A DNA stretch of 64,000 nucleotides from Eonycteris spelaea (taxonomy: Eukaryota > Chordata > Mammalia > Chiroptera > Pteropodidae): positions 3,658,001-3,722,000 of the forward strand of contig PUFA01000105.1 in assembly GCA_003508835.1 (NCBI GenBank). Direction: 5' to 3'. Below are positions 13,573 to 25,325 of the stretch, piece by piece. The translations under genes and the position numbers were made by a program. The notes below the pieces were generated by a model. The model was not told where the DNA came from. It was given only the letters and a program-made list of their open reading frames with translations, and searched no databases. The stretch's first letter is position 1, and the number at the start of each line of letters is the position of its first letter.

Positions 13573-13635
13573 GCCTCAGTAGCCTAGCTGGTCATGGCAC
13601 ATAGGGGTAGGTGGGTCAGGGTTCGAATCTTGTAA
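13573..13635 (+). repeat. tRNA-like sequence with A and B boxes
   Basis: A Pol III-type A box (TAGCCTAGCTGG, 13580-13591) is followed 28 bases later by a near-perfect B box (GGTTCGAATC, 13620-13629). Spacing fits a tRNA or the head of a tRNA-derived SINE. A clean cloverleaf does not fold by eye: the T stem is poor and no 3' acceptor strand is evident. I read it as a decayed tRNA pseudogene or SINE head. Confidence 0.35.
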
Positions 13636-14589
13636 TATAGTAGGATTTATATTAACTATGCAAAAGAGTAGGACTTATTAACTGTGGACCAAACATCTCC
13701 ATGGACGTTTGGACCGGCCCAGATGTCTGCTAATCGAATACCTCCCAGTACTGGTGTGTGCCGCACATACCCCGATTCCATAATGCACCTTCCTGTTGCC
13801 AGCCATGTGGTATTAATCTACTTAAAACTTTTTCATGATTTTATCATAGCTGTGGCTCGTACACACTTCGCATCTTAAGAATAGGCCACTTTAAGTGTCT
13901 TTTGATTTTATCCAAGAATTTTGAATGTCACTTACATTTTGGTGCAAACCAGCATCTGCATAAGCCTGAAGCTATTAAGGCATTCCTGTAGGGAAATCAT
14001 TTCTCACAGTTAGGAGATGGAATCGAAGCCATCTAGGAAGCAAGCCCTTGGGAAGCACTTTTTTAAAAGATATTTTTTATCCTTGTCCAGACTTAAAGAG
14101 TCAGATCTGTTGATATTCGTAGAGTTAAAAAAAAAATCATTTTTAAGACTTTTTAAAAATGTGACAAGTAAGATGATGTTTTACTTTAATCTATGTAACG
14201 TAGGCCAGTAAGAGATGTGCTCCAATATATTCTTTCTACCCGTTGCAATCTGGTTTGAAGAAAGAGGTCTATTTTTTTTCTAAATTTTTTCAAAGCAAAT
14301 TTCTTGCTATTTTTTATTCGTTTGTTTTTAAAATAAAAAAAAAAGCTTATAAATTTGATGCTATTAGTGTTATTTCAGAATACATTGGCATTTTCATTGT
14401 TTTTAATCTTGCTAGTTGTTTTTAGAGTAATCACATCTTCACAGTATTGGTACCCTGATGGCTGAGTTATTTTATGCCTTACTGAAAATTAATAAAAGCT
14501 TGAATGGTATACTAAAGAGTGTAAAATGAGAACATTTACTATAAAAAAATCAAGAACTGAGGATGTAATAAAACAGGTACTTTCAGTGC

Positions 14590-15320
14590 AGTGCTTAAAA
14601 TGGTCCAAACTATTTGGAAAGTTATTTAGTAATTTATATCAAGAGTTTCAGTAACAGCCATACTCTTGGCTCCAGTAATGGAGTTCCCTGACCAATCAAT
14701 TTTCAGGAAACCTGAAGCGTAGAAATTTACATATAAATATGTTCATTATGGCATTTACTGAACAAATTGGAAGCTGCCTAAATCATCTATAATAGAAGAC
14801 AAGTTGAACACATTGTACTCAGTCTATAAAGGGATCTTAAATAGCCACTGAATTTATACTTACAAAAATATTCATCACATGGAAAAATTTAATGCAACTT
14901 TAGGTTTTAAAAGGGAACAGTACACAAAACTATAGTTTTTGAAAAATTTATTAATGGAAAAGACTGGAAGAATCTACAGTGACATTAGTCATGGTCTAGT
15001 GTCTATAATATACATATATATTTTATCAGAAACATTTTTAAAAACAGGTATTTGTTTTGTGAAGAGTTTGAAAATGAGAGGCTTCCTGTCATTCATAAAA
15101 CATTTTCAGAAATAAAATAAAATATTTGTGTGCTAAAAGTAATTCCTTCACATAAAAGTTAAAGGCTGTATAGCATCTTTGGTTTTTGAGAAATAAGCAA
15201 ATTTAAATTCAAATCTACTTTGCTACCTTTGAATTAAAAAAATTGTAATTTTATAAAAATGTTAAGCATTGTATGAAAATGTAGAAATAATTGAATACTT
15301 ATTAAAAACTTATTTTAAGT
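14590..15320 (+). mobile_element. old L1 LINE 3' UTR
   Basis: The order of blocks fits an L1M 3' end: 'atgttcattatggcattta', 'aattggaagctgcctaaat', 'gggatcttaaatagccact', 'gaaaagactggaagaat' and a run of A/T-rich tail. Strongly diverged; the right limit is approximate. Confidence 0.55.
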
Positions 15321-15742
15321 TTTGTGTTATAAGATTCCAGATGACAGTCAGCATTTTTATTTCTCAGAAGTTATTAATTATAATTCTTTTCTTCATACCT
15401 TACAACTTAAAGAATAATAATAAAAATTAAAATTCATAATTTGCATCTAGTTGGTACCCCTAAATGCTTTGAATTTAGCAAGGGGCAAGCTTGCTACACT
15501 TGTTTTAAATTCATAGAAAGGAAATCTGGAAAAAGCTAATTCATTTATAATCAAAATATGAAAACTATGAATGGGCAAAGATGACAAATATGAGTACAGT
15601 TTTTTCTTCTGACATTGACGGAAGTACCTTGTCATAACAACTATCAGTGTATTCTATTTTAAATATCACTAATATTTAAATGTTATTTTTGAGTCATTAT
15701 TTACACGTTAAAGGAGGCCTTTGTGTTTCTTCTACTTTGTAG

Positions 15743-15903
15743 ATATTTGAGATATTTGGACCTGTTGCACATCCATTTTATGTGCTACGGTTTAATTCTT
15801 CAGAACACATTGAGAGTAAAGGTATTAAAATAAAGGACACTATGTATTTTGCTCCATCAATGAAAGACTTCACTCAATATATATTCACAGAAAAACTTAA
15901 ACA
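15743..15903 (+). CDS. NAF1: NAF1 exon 5: core domain, second half
   Basis: The 161-base exon reads IFEIFGPVAHPFYVLRFNSS, then EHIESKGIKIKDTMYFAPS, then MKDFTQYIFTEKLK, and ends with CA of a Gln codon. The donor is GTAAGT. Joined to exon 4 it gives AAGKIFEIFGPV, the signature of the Gar1/Naf1 fold: a Gly-x-Ile/Val-x-Glu-Ile-Phe-Gly-Pro motif followed by a Tyr-Val-Leu-Arg-Phe strand. This is the surface by which the family docks on dyskerin (family knowledge). It is highly conserved and free of stops or frame breaks. Confidence 0.98.
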
Positions 15904-16224
15904 GTAAGTAACTTCATTGACATGTTAGTTGTTTGCTTATCTAATGTTTATCTTTTAAGAATAATTCTCAAGGATGGTGGTTTGTTATATAGTTAAATGG
16001 CATCTCTCTTCCAAAGAGTTTTTTTTTAATCTTCATAATAATACCTCCGAAAGCCAAAATTTGTTTTCACATTTTATAGGTAGAGATCATTTATATCTTT
16101 TACCCAAAATGACTTTATCAACCAGTAGGAATACATTTCGGTCATATAAACTTTTTGACTTCTAATTCGTTGTGTTTTACATACATGCTATTTCAGTATT
16201 AGTGTTACCATTTAGATTTTTTGC

Positions 16225-16430
16225 CATTTTAATTTTATTTAATTTTTATTAATTTGAAATTATTAGGGGACATCGGTTAATAGGATCAAATAAATTTCAA
16301 GTGTACAATTCAGCAGTGTGTTGTATATATGTTGCATTGCGTGTTCACCTCCCAAAGTTAGATTTCTTTGGATTACATACGCAGTCTTAACTATTTAATA
16401 AAACTTCGTACTTCTCAAGAAAAAAAAATG
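16225..16430 (-). mobile_element. L1 3' end, bat-type, antisense
   Basis: A T-rich start (reverse of the poly-A tail) is followed by 'ggggacatcggttaatag', 'tttcaagtgtacaattcagc' and 'attgcgtgttcacctccc'. These match the order of the L1 3' UTR that I associate with chiropteran genomes. The copy is 5'-truncated at about 200 bases. Confidence 0.6.
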
Positions 16431-17159
16431 TAGATTTCAGGTTGTTATAAATTATAAACTTGTAAAAGCAACAACTAAAATGTGTCACTGAAAGTCGGGT
16501 ATCAAGCAGCGATAAGCAGGGCTGACTGAATTAATAAAACAGTGCTCCTAATTTTGTCTGTACGTGTGCCGAATGATGTCTATGGCAAATGGGTAGTAAT
16601 ATTTCTGAATACTTATGCTCCCACTGGTTTATTGTGTATTTTCATGCGTTAATTATGTTACCTGGTGTGGTAGAGCTGTTTATATCAGTCAAATTTGTTA
16701 TATAATTTAATTTTTGTATAAACCAGTGCCTATAGTTAAAGTAGAATAGCTTTCGAAATAAAAATTAGCTGGATGCTTTGGAAAGAGTAATGGATATGAG
16801 CCACTAAAACTATCATCAGATTAGGAGCGGAAGAAAAGACCACAAGAGGTGTGGCGAGGGACGGGAGATCCTAAACCCAGGAAGACAGCGTTCAGTTTGA
16901 CACACAGTCCCTTTAGGTCTAGCTCTTTCAGTTGGAAATTCGAAATATAGGTGACGCATTAGGGATGTGGTTTTTGTAGGAAATGCAGAGGCGCTTCAGT
17001 CAGCGAGCACTGCTGATGCCAAAAGCCCTAGTCCCAGTTGTAGGGCATAAGAAGGTGTCTGTTCTGCTTATATATTAAATCAAGTCGCTGAAGTTCATTT
17101 ATTATTTCAGATATGAAAACTTTGTTCCAATAATTGATTTAATTCATGTTTAAGAGCCC

Positions 17160-17345
17160 ACATAATAACCATTATTATGGTTAATGAAACCCAGTACCTT
17201 TCAGGTGCACCATTTAACAGTAAGGTGTATATATACTGCGTTGTGTGTTCACTGTCCATAGTTAGATTTCTTTCTGTCACCACAAATTTGACTCCTTTTA
17301 CCCCATCTACCTTCCTCCTTCTCCCTCTCCCCATATTAAGACGTT
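17160..17345 (-). mobile_element. L1 3' end, bat-type, antisense (second copy)
   Basis: Landmarks are 'atggttaatgaa', 'tttcaggtgcaccattt', 'gttgtgtgttcactgtcc' and a pyrimidine-rich 'ttttaccccatctacc' block. This is the same L1 3' UTR type as 16225-16430 and extends further into the unit. The 'taccttcctccttctccct' stretch is the reverse of the purine-rich tract of such L1 3' UTRs. Confidence 0.6.
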
Positions 17346-18912
17346 GCTGTGGATATGCTATATATTTTGCTTTGACAAATAAAATATTTTAACTTAAAAC
17401 ATAAGCTGAAAGGCTTTCTGAAGATGTTTATCAAATGCATTTTAAATAACACAAGCAGTCTTTGTTCTTGATTTACAAGAACAAGACTTTGGGCATTGAA
17501 GGAACTAACAATAAACTAAAGAATTGGGAAGTTAGGCCTGTGCTGTAGAGGCCCCACCTGACAAAGTCTGTTCTATTCCAGACTATATTTTATTTGTCAT
17601 GGGAACTCTGTGCAGTACTTTGCCTTCGAGATGGAAAGGAGCCAAGCTAAAGAAGAGGTCAGGTGCTTTTTGAAATGTCAATTGATCTCTTCAGTAGATT
17701 TTGATTTTTCAGTGAGAAATGCACTAGTTGGGGGCATTTTTCCCAGTTCTGTCTTTAAACTCCAGGCTAAGGGCACCACAGATGGCATAAATGCAAAAAA
17801 TAATAATAAAAATAAATTTTAAAAAAAGGAATACCGGAGCTATGTTAAATGCGTAGGTACAAAGTGATAATTAAGAAGTAAAAACTTTTTTTAAGTGGTG
17901 GAGAAATCACTGCTAATGCCTCATATACGATGTCAAAGTTCTGAATCCCAGTTTCAGAGCAAACGTAATGTCTTTCATCGCGTGCCAGTCCTCTGACATC
18001 TGTAAGTCGATTTTCATGGATTATAGATTGATGGATTAGTGATTTTAATGAATTAATTCCCGAGAATCTCATGCATTTTTGAGATGTAGTTTAAAGCAGT
18101 GAAGACATCTCCTAATACTTTGTAATATTTTACTATGATTGAATGTCAGACTGTGAAATAAAAAATTAAAAAATAAGGTTAAAATGACCTTTTAGAAATT
18201 GATATTATACTCATAATTGACCTGTACTTTTGTTGGTCATAAAGTATAAAACTTCCCACCAAAAGTAATGAATGCTTATGACGATGCCGTCCTTCAGAAT
18301 CTTCAAAACTCCTCCTCCTCCCCAAATTAGACACCCTTTATTTTACCCTCTCTGCTTTGAGAATCACTATTGGAATGAGCCTTGGTTACTCATGGAGTAG
18401 TTTCGATATTCCTCAAGTCAATAGAAGGAAAAGCATTTCATGTTGTTATCTCTGCCATTAAACCTGTAAAATAATAGATGAGAGAATGCCTCATGCTCGT
18501 TCCTTAGCAGGTGGAACAGCGTCTAACCTAGAAGTGGTGTGGAATAGGCACTTGTGGAAGTGAGTCTTATAAAGCGAGCTCAGGTATTGTGAGTGTATTC
18601 CAGTCATAGCATCTGGAGATGCTTCTGAATTGCAGAACCATTTCCTGTGCACACCACAGCCGGGGCTTATTCTGCTCCCCCGATCCTAATGTGTATGTGT
18701 GTCCAACGGTTCTGTTTTTCTTATGAGCTTCCCATGTCTTCTGAAACAAGGTAAAGGAGGTATAAATGGTCCCTTTGTTGTTGTTATTTTCATGTATATT
18801 GCAAAGTTAAGAGTTGAGCTATGTCTTCTATTGTATTATTTTTCACACTATGAAGTTATTAAGTGCTTATCAGAATCTTAACCAGTACTTAGACTTTGTT
18901 TTCTCTTCCTAG

Positions 18913-18964
18913 GGATAGGGGATCGGATGCATCATGGAAGAATGATCAGGAACCACCACTTGAT
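18913..18964 (+). CDS. NAF1: NAF1 exon 6
   Basis: The 52-base exon completes the Gln codon and reads DRGSDASWKNDQEPPLD. The donor is GTAAAT and the exon ends on a whole codon. It is a polar linker following the core domain, recognisable by the SDASWKNDQEPP motif that mammalian NAF1 shares. The small exon is in phase with both neighbours. Confidence 0.96.
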
Positions 18965-20639
18965 GTAAATATCAGTCTTTTTCTACAATATTTTAGGAAG
19001 TAAGGCAGGGCTTAATCCTATAAATTCATCATTCTCAAGCAGTACGTTGCTCACACTGCCTTTTGTGAGCCCACACACGCCCCCCCCCCCCATGGCTGCT
19101 CTCTGCCTTTAAATAGGAATTGTTGGTTCATCATTTAAAAAAGTATTTTTTCAGTCGCATTTTAATAATTATCAGCTTGTCATTGTCCTTGTAATTTCCC
19201 ACCTTTTTAATCAGTTTTTTTGACAACTGATAAAGGGAGAATTGTCATTATTTTAAAAATATTATTCTTCATTTTAGTAATTTACCATGTGAGACACGAA
19301 GACATTTATTAATGATGCTTTTAATATGCTGCCTTTCTTTTGGAAGTAAAAAAAAAAAACACTTTAGAATCTACCTAATTCTCCAGTTTTTACAATATAA
19401 TTACCTTCTTAAAAAAGAGAGTTCTTGATTTTCTTTTTTGAGTCTATGTCAGCAAGACTAGTTTTATGTCCCAAAGTGTTTCTAGAGATGTGGACTAGAG
19501 TCAGGAATAATCTGTAGGATAATTTGATTTAATTTTTCATGGAGATGTTTAAGCATATTTTCTTTTTTTTTAAGTTGTTGAGATATAAACATTAAAGCAA
19601 TGAGTGTATACATTTCTTAAAAATAGTACGAATTTATACAATACAAAGAAAAAATGCAGTTTATTATTAGTAAGAATTTTTATGTGTGCTCAGTAGTTCT
19701 GATGAAGTTTCTCAGTATTATAAATTTTTGATATTTGTAGAGATAACTAACTGTTCGTTTTAGATGTTCTCACAATATTGAAGATTCATGGTCTTTGTTA
19801 ATTTCTAACTTTACTGAGGAATGAATTAAATAATGCTCTCTTTAGAGGGTCACTTAACCAGTGAGTGATCTAAATTTAGTATTCACATTGACATAGGAGT
19901 GTATTTACTAGTACACGTGATTTTCATAAGGTCCTGAAGATTCATAATGTTGTTCGTTATCTATAGGATATTTTATTACTGAAATTGCATGCTTTTAAAG
20001 TATTCAAAAGTTCACGAAGATCTTGAAAGATATTTCTTGTGAAATGCAGATTTTTTTAATATCTCTATTGTTTCAGACCTAAGCATTGAAGTTGCTAATT
20101 ATGGTACTGGTTTGATTAGGTTAATTATAAAAGTAAACCTCAACATACTTCATAGAATTTTTTTCTAAGCGGTTATCTGTCCCTTATTTCCATAATATGG
20201 AAAATTCCGAGAGTCTAAAGTTTGTTTAATTATGATGACTTTTTGTAGTTTAGAATTTTTGCCTGGTATTGATCATATATTAGAATTTGGAATTCGAGGA
20301 GTTTAAACTTTCTTTAAATATCATGCTGTGAAAATAGAAAATGTAGGCTTGCATAAAAAGCTAATAATTATTTATTCATTTCTAATGTGAGTATGTAATT
20401 TATAGTTGAATGAATATGTTTAATGAATACAAATTTAAATTAATTTGTATATAAGGAAAATGTGAATTTTTTTTTTATTTTAGGAGGTGATAACAAAATA
20501 TTGCCAAAATGGTCTCTCTAAATTAACTGTTGCCAATTAAAGTCCTTTCATCCTTCCTCCCTGCCCTTACAATGATACCCATTTATTTAAAATGGCACAA
20601 TAAGATTCTTTATTCTCTAATGACATTGTCTCTGATTTT

Positions 20640-20960
20640 TCTGTATAAGAAGCTTTCACTTTGCCATGCAGAACCGTTTCATTTCTCGATTATACTGTTC
20701 CTCTCTCCACACTTCTACTTCTTGGAAATTTCCTTCTATTTATTTTCGCTGCTAACTCATCATTTGAGATTAGTCTTGGGTTACCCATGCCAAGCCTCCC
20801 TTGCCCTTTTTTCTCTTTCTTCAGCTTTATATCCCCATAGCACTTGTTCATTGGTGTATTTATTTATCTATTTTCTCATTTCACTGAACAGTTTCAGGGA
20901 AGGGAATGTTTTCCATCTGATCTCAGTACTTTTCTACTGCCTGGTGGATATCAGACTTAA
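20640..20960 (+). mobile_element. L2 LINE 3' region, sense
   Basis: Diverged L2 3' sequence. Landmarks are the 'tccccatagcacttgttca' block, 'atttcactgaacagtttcag' with 'ggaagggaatgttttccatctga' (the L2 'agctccatgagggcaggga' region) and 'cagtacttttctactgcctgg'. It accounts for the unusually long open frame spanning it. Confidence 0.5.
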
Positions 20961-21494
20961 CCAGAACTCAAACATCTTAGCACATTAAGATCAGTAATAA
21001 AAAATCATGTATGTGAAGGTACTAAAATCAGTTTTCAAATTTGATTATAGATCTAGGATATATTTCAGCAACACCTTACTTAAAATCCCATACAAAGACT
21101 TTCTTATACATTTTATTTCTTCCTTTAAAATGTGCATACATACATACACAGTGAGCCTGCTTTCCTATATTTTCATGAAACTTAATATCTGTATTCTGAT
21201 ATTAATAGAATAATAAAATGCCTGACTATTAAGAAATCGTAGAAGTTATAATATACGTAGCTTATAAGTCTCGTTTTTTTCGTAGATTGTAACAGTGAAT
21301 CTCAATTCTTAGTTATAGCTGACTTTTCCCTTGTAATTTAAAACGATTTCCCCTCGGAAGTCGGTCATGCCTGTCTCTGCTTGTCAAACATTTTCTTGCA
21401 GTCCTGTCTAAATAGCTTCCCTGGTGATTTTCTCTACCCTTACTTTGCCTCATTATTTATTTATTCCCCTTTCTATACCCGACATTATATTAAT

Positions 21495-21570
21495 AAAAAT
21501 TAATACCTATTAAGTGTTTAGAACAGTACCTGGAATATAATTAGCATGTGTACATTTTTTAATGAATGGC
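21495..21570 (+). mobile_element. L2/MIR 3' end fragment
   Basis: 'gtttagaacagtacctggaata' with a following 'aatgaatggc' resembles the L2 terminal block 'cagtgcctggcacata...gaatga'. Short and diverged. Confidence 0.4.
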
Positions 21571-22032
21571 AGGTATAAAACTCTCTTCTATTTTATATTA
21601 GATCCTATACTTTATGTTATTTGCATGTTCCTAAGTCATTTCTTTAGCATTTTGGCAGCTGGCACTATGATGACTCTTGACTTTAAGCTGGAAGTCAGAC
21701 TTCTAGCTAAGGAATAGCCATATCCGAAGGTTGTTAAAGACTGGCATTTGAAAGTTATCTGCAAAGCTTTCTAAGAATTAAGAAAAGAAAAACAACAACC
21801 AAAAAGGCCTCAACTATTCATCTGATTACTGGACTGTGTCAATTAAGAGTCTTTAGGCATTTATCAAAGAATACTTTATTTTTCTATCATATGTAATTCA
21901 AATATTACTAGAAAATGCTTAGTGTCAAAAAGAGTACTTTCCAGGGTCAGTGTCAAATAATAGGCTTATTCTTCTCACCTCCAAGTACGTACCATTGAAT
22001 TCATGTGACATAAATATATATTTTTCTGTCAG

Positions 22033-22135
22033 GCCTTAGATTTCAGTGATGACGAAAAGGAAAAAGAAGCCAGACAGAGGAAAAAAACTCAGATTCAAGG
22101 CCGGAAAAAGTTCAAATCTGAATTTAATGAATCAG
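22033..22135 (+). CDS. NAF1: NAF1 exon 7: charged linker
   Basis: The 103-base exon reads ALDFSDDEKEKEARQRKKTQ, then IQGRKKFKSEFNES, with one base of a Gly codon. The donor is GTGAGT. An acidic patch (DFSDDEKEKE) is followed by a strongly basic one (RQRKK, GRKKFK) that could serve as a nuclear localisation signal (inference). Both are present in human NAF1 as I recall it. There are no frame breaks. Confidence 0.97.
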
Positions 22136-22539
22136 GTGAGTAAATGTGATATATAGTAATTTTTTGTCTTCACTTACATGTATTTAAGCTCATCAGTAAT
22201 AAAACTGAAGGAAACATCTGGGTTTTCTTTTTACCTCCTGCGATCCAGCTAGCGTTGGAGTCATTATACACATGGAATGTGGTGGGAAAGAGTAACAAGG
22301 AGTATTCACTGGTAGTTTGTCAAGCTTAATGGCATAAAAATGGCTAACTAAGGGGTAAAAGGCAAACGAGCTTTGTTAGAGTCATTTGTACTCGTGAGCA
22401 CTTTTTCTTAAACATATTTGCTTCCTGTTTAGAATTAAATGATACGATACTTAATACCTAAATCAAGGTATTTTATTTTTTAACATGCATTTGCTTTTAT
22501 TATACCTTTTCTGTTTCATTTTTCCTTTTTCTAAAACTA

Positions 22540-24600
22540 AACGTTTTTTGTGGATTTACATGCAGTTGTAAGAAATAATACAGAGAGATTTTGTATGCCC
22601 ATTACCCAGTTTCCTGTAACAGTAACATCTTGCAAAACTGTGCAGTAAAATAGCACAACCAGGATACTGACATTGATAACAGGCAAGATACAGAACATTT
22701 CCACCACAGAGCTATATCCCTCACGTTGCCTTTTCATAGTCAGCCACTCACACTTTGCTCCCTGACTCCTCAGCTCCTGTCGACCAGTAGTAGTCTACCG
22801 GATTTCTGCAATATGTTTGGTCACGTCAAGAATGTTTATACAAATGGAAGCATTTAACATGTTGCCATTAGGGGTTGGCGTTTGTCATGGAACATAATGT
22901 TCTGGAGATTCATCTAGATTGTATGTGTCAAGTTTCTCCAGAGGGACGGTATTCCCCGATGTGAGTATACCACAGATGGTTTAACCATCGTGCATTGCAG
23001 GACATCTGGGTTGTTCATGGTTTTTGGTTATAGGAATAAAGTTGCTTGGTACACATGTGTACAGGTTTTTTTGTGTGAACATTTTCATTTCTCAGATAAA
23101 TGTCCAAGAGTGCAGTTGTTGGAATATATGGTGGTTGTAAGTTCAGTTTCTCAGGAAACTGCCATACCGGTTTTTCAGTGTGGCTGCGGTGCTTTACCTT
23201 TGCATCCCCGAAGTGTGAGTGACTCAGTTTCTCTACATTCTCACCAGCATATAGTGTTGTCACTGTTTAATTTTACCTGTTCTTATAGTGCGTGGCCATA
23301 TCTGTGATTTTAACTTGCATTTTCCTAATGCTTCATTGGCTTTCTATATATCTTTTTCAGTGATGTATTTGTCTTTTTTCTGTCGTCTAATTGTATTTCT
23401 GTTTTTTAACTCTTTAATTTTGAGTTTGTGTATAATTTCTTCCAGTCTTTAGCCTGTGTTTTCATCCTCTTAAAATGCTCTTTCGCAGAAAAAAAGTTTT
23501 TAATTCCAATTAAACCCATTGTATCAAACTTCCTTTTATGGAATCTGAAAATTTCTTAGCTCTATCTTCATCTCAAAGATGTTCTCCTATTTTTTTTCCA
23601 AAAGTTTGCGAAATTATTTGAGCCGTTGTAGCTCCTTTGCCTTTCCATATGAATTTTAGAATAATCTCTACGTTGACAAAAAGTCTCGCTGGGATTTTGA
23701 TAGGATTTGCATTAAACCTGTATATTGGTTTGAAGACAATTGACATCTTAACTGTTCTATTGAATTTTCAGTTCTAATATTTCTCTTTGTTTCTTTACAT
23801 CTTCTCTTTTTGTTTATTATAGCTTAGGCTTTCTATTTTTATTATAGTGTATTCATAATTTCTCATTGAAATATTTTTATGATGACTGTTTTAAAATATT
23901 TCTCAGATGATTCTGACGTCTTTTGTCATCTTGGTATTGGCCTCGATTAGTTTTCCGTTTTCAATGAATTTGGAGTCTTTGTATGACGAGTGATTTTTAG
24001 GTGAAACTGGACGTATTGGGCATTATGTCAGGAGACACTAGCTCTTATTTAAATCTGTTTTAGTTTTGTTTTTCAAGCTGCTCTGACGAGGAAGGGAAGG
24101 GGGAGGTGTCACCTCATTACTGTTACTGTCGGGTAGGGCTAGACGGCCTGGTTGGGCAGGGGTAGGAGCGCCTCATTCCTGCCACCCCAGCACTCATGGG
24201 GTGGCCTTGTTACCACTGGCAGCGAGGAAAGAGAGCCCTGATTTGACTCTCTGCTAGGTCTTCTCCGACACCACCCAGAGCGGGGGTGGAGGAACAGTGT
24301 GTCACTGCTAACAGACGTGGAGGCCCAGGTTCCCTACGTGACCTCCAGTGTCAGGGAGGCCTTGTGACTGGCTTCCTGCCCAGCCGCCTCTGACACCACT
24401 CTGGTGGGAGCCATCTCCTTACAGTCGGTGGGTCGGGGGGGGGGGCAGTCTAGGGCCCCCACTCAGCCTTCGGGGGTGTGGCTGCGGGTGTGGTCTAGTG
24501 GCATCCGGCTGGGGACGAGTGGTTATTGTCTCCAAGTCTCCTGTTCCGCTAGGCTTTCCCTTTCCTTATTCACTGGCCATTTGGAGTCTTTAAACTAGAT
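22540..24600 (-). mobile_element. old L1 LINE, antisense, with GC-rich internal part
   Basis: On the minus strand, 23015-23263 translates to a diverged L1 ORF2 C-terminus, including 'WQFPEKLNLQPPYIPTTALL' and 'NENVHTKKPVHMCTKQL'. To its right are ORF2-type landmarks such as 'tttccatatgaattttaga' and 'ctgggattttgatagg' (23640-23710). From about 23900 the text 'gtgaaactggacgtattggg' leads into a GC-rich block of repeated '..ctgacaccactctgg..' units, which I recall from certain old L1 families. Fragmentary and non-coding; the join between the two parts is not certain. Confidence 0.65.
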
Positions 24601-24841
24601 CATTTTAAGCCTTAATGTGCCTTTTTAACTACCATAAGACGTACTGGAAGTTAAAGAAAAGGCATTATTGAAATTTTCACCCATTTCCCATTTGCCCTGA
24701 GAATACTCATCCATGGCAGACCTTAGACAACGTAGCATCCTTACGCGTGACGTTAAATTAACACGGGCAGCGAGCTGCACTTTTCTCTAAATGGTATTTA
24801 GTATTGTTTTTTGATGTATTAAGATTTGTAACTTTATTTGC

Positions 24842-24868
24842 TTTTTTTTTTTTTTTTTTTTTTTTTTT
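24842..24868 (+). repeat. 27-base poly-T before the last acceptor
   Basis: An uninterrupted T run sits 12 bases before the exon 8 acceptor. It can act as the polypyrimidine tract. Its length is likely to vary between individuals or between reads. Confidence 0.95.
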
Positions 24869-24869
24869 G

Positions 24870-25325
24870 CGCCACTCGAAGGTGACAGTTTCGCAGAAGT
24901 CCATCAGAACTGGACCGCCCACGCCGCCGCTTCCGAGCCTCCGAAAGGCCCTCCGAAAGGGCCTCGCAGCAGAGAGTTCCCACGGGGACCGCCCCGGGGC
25001 GGCCACCCGCGCGCCTTCCGCGGCCGGGCCCGCCGCCGCCGCCGCCGCCGCCGCAGTTCTACAACCCGGAGCGCGGGGCCCCGGAGACCGCGGGGTTCCC
25101 GCCCCCGAGGCACGACGGCCTCGTCCTGCCGCGGTACCCCTATCCCCCCAGGCTTCGACATGCACAACTTCCCGCTCCCTCCTCCCCTGCCCCGCCGCCT
25201 CCGGTCAGCATGGCCTGGCCGGCGCCCAACATGACGCCGCATCCCCTGCTCCCCGGGCCCTACTCGCTGCCCCCGCCGCCGCCACCCCGCCGCCCCCGCC
25301 GCCCCCGCCTCGGCCGCAGAGAGCA
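24870..25325. other. CpG island coincident with NAF1 exon 8
   Basis: The stretch is dominated by G and C with very frequent CG dinucleotides, including (CCG)n at about 25027-25054. It switches sharply from AT-rich sequence on both sides. It coincides with the coding part of the terminal exon rather than with a promoter. The human exon, as I recall it, is not of this composition. Confidence 0.85.

Larger units (their letters stand above)
9574..15742 (+). other. NAF1: NAF1 intron 4
   Basis: A 6.2-kb intron. It contains a tRNA-like Pol III promoter remnant (13573-13635) and the 3' end of an old sense L1 (14590-15320). The stretches 9580-13560, 13640-14580 and 15330-15730 show no gene or named repeat; 9918-9990 begins like a hAT MER terminal sequence ('agtggttcttaatct') but is too short to name. 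Confidence 0.9.
15904..18912 (+). other. NAF1: NAF1 intron 5
   Basis: A 3.0-kb intron with GTAAGT donor and TCTTCCTAG acceptor. It carries two short antisense L1 3' ends of the same type (16225-16430 and 17160-17345). The stretches 16440-17150 and 17350-18900 have no recognisable content. Confidence 0.9.
18965..22032 (+). other. NAF1: NAF1 intron 6
   Basis: A 3.1-kb intron. It includes a 12-C run (19080-19091), an L2 3' portion (20640-20960) and a short L2/MIR-like end (21495-21570). A 459-base open frame at 20530-20988 is L2-derived and not a gene. The rest is AT-rich with nothing nameable. Confidence 0.9.
22136..24881 (+). other. NAF1: NAF1 intron 7
   Basis: A 2.7-kb intron, mostly an antisense L1 (22540-24600). 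It ends in a 27-T tract (24842-24868), a short 'gcgccactcga' spacer and the acceptor AG at 24880-24881. The spacer contains no AG, so the terminal AG is the first after the tract. The stretch 22140-22535 has nothing recognisable. Confidence 0.88.

Noticed and set aside
20530..20988. 152-codon open frame in NAF1 intron 6
   Set aside because: Hydrophobic, low-complexity translation without domains; the region matches the L2 3' UTR in sense orientation.
23015..23263. 82-codon minus-strand frame in intron 7
   Set aside because: It is a decayed L1 ORF2 C-terminus inside the antisense L1, not a host gene.
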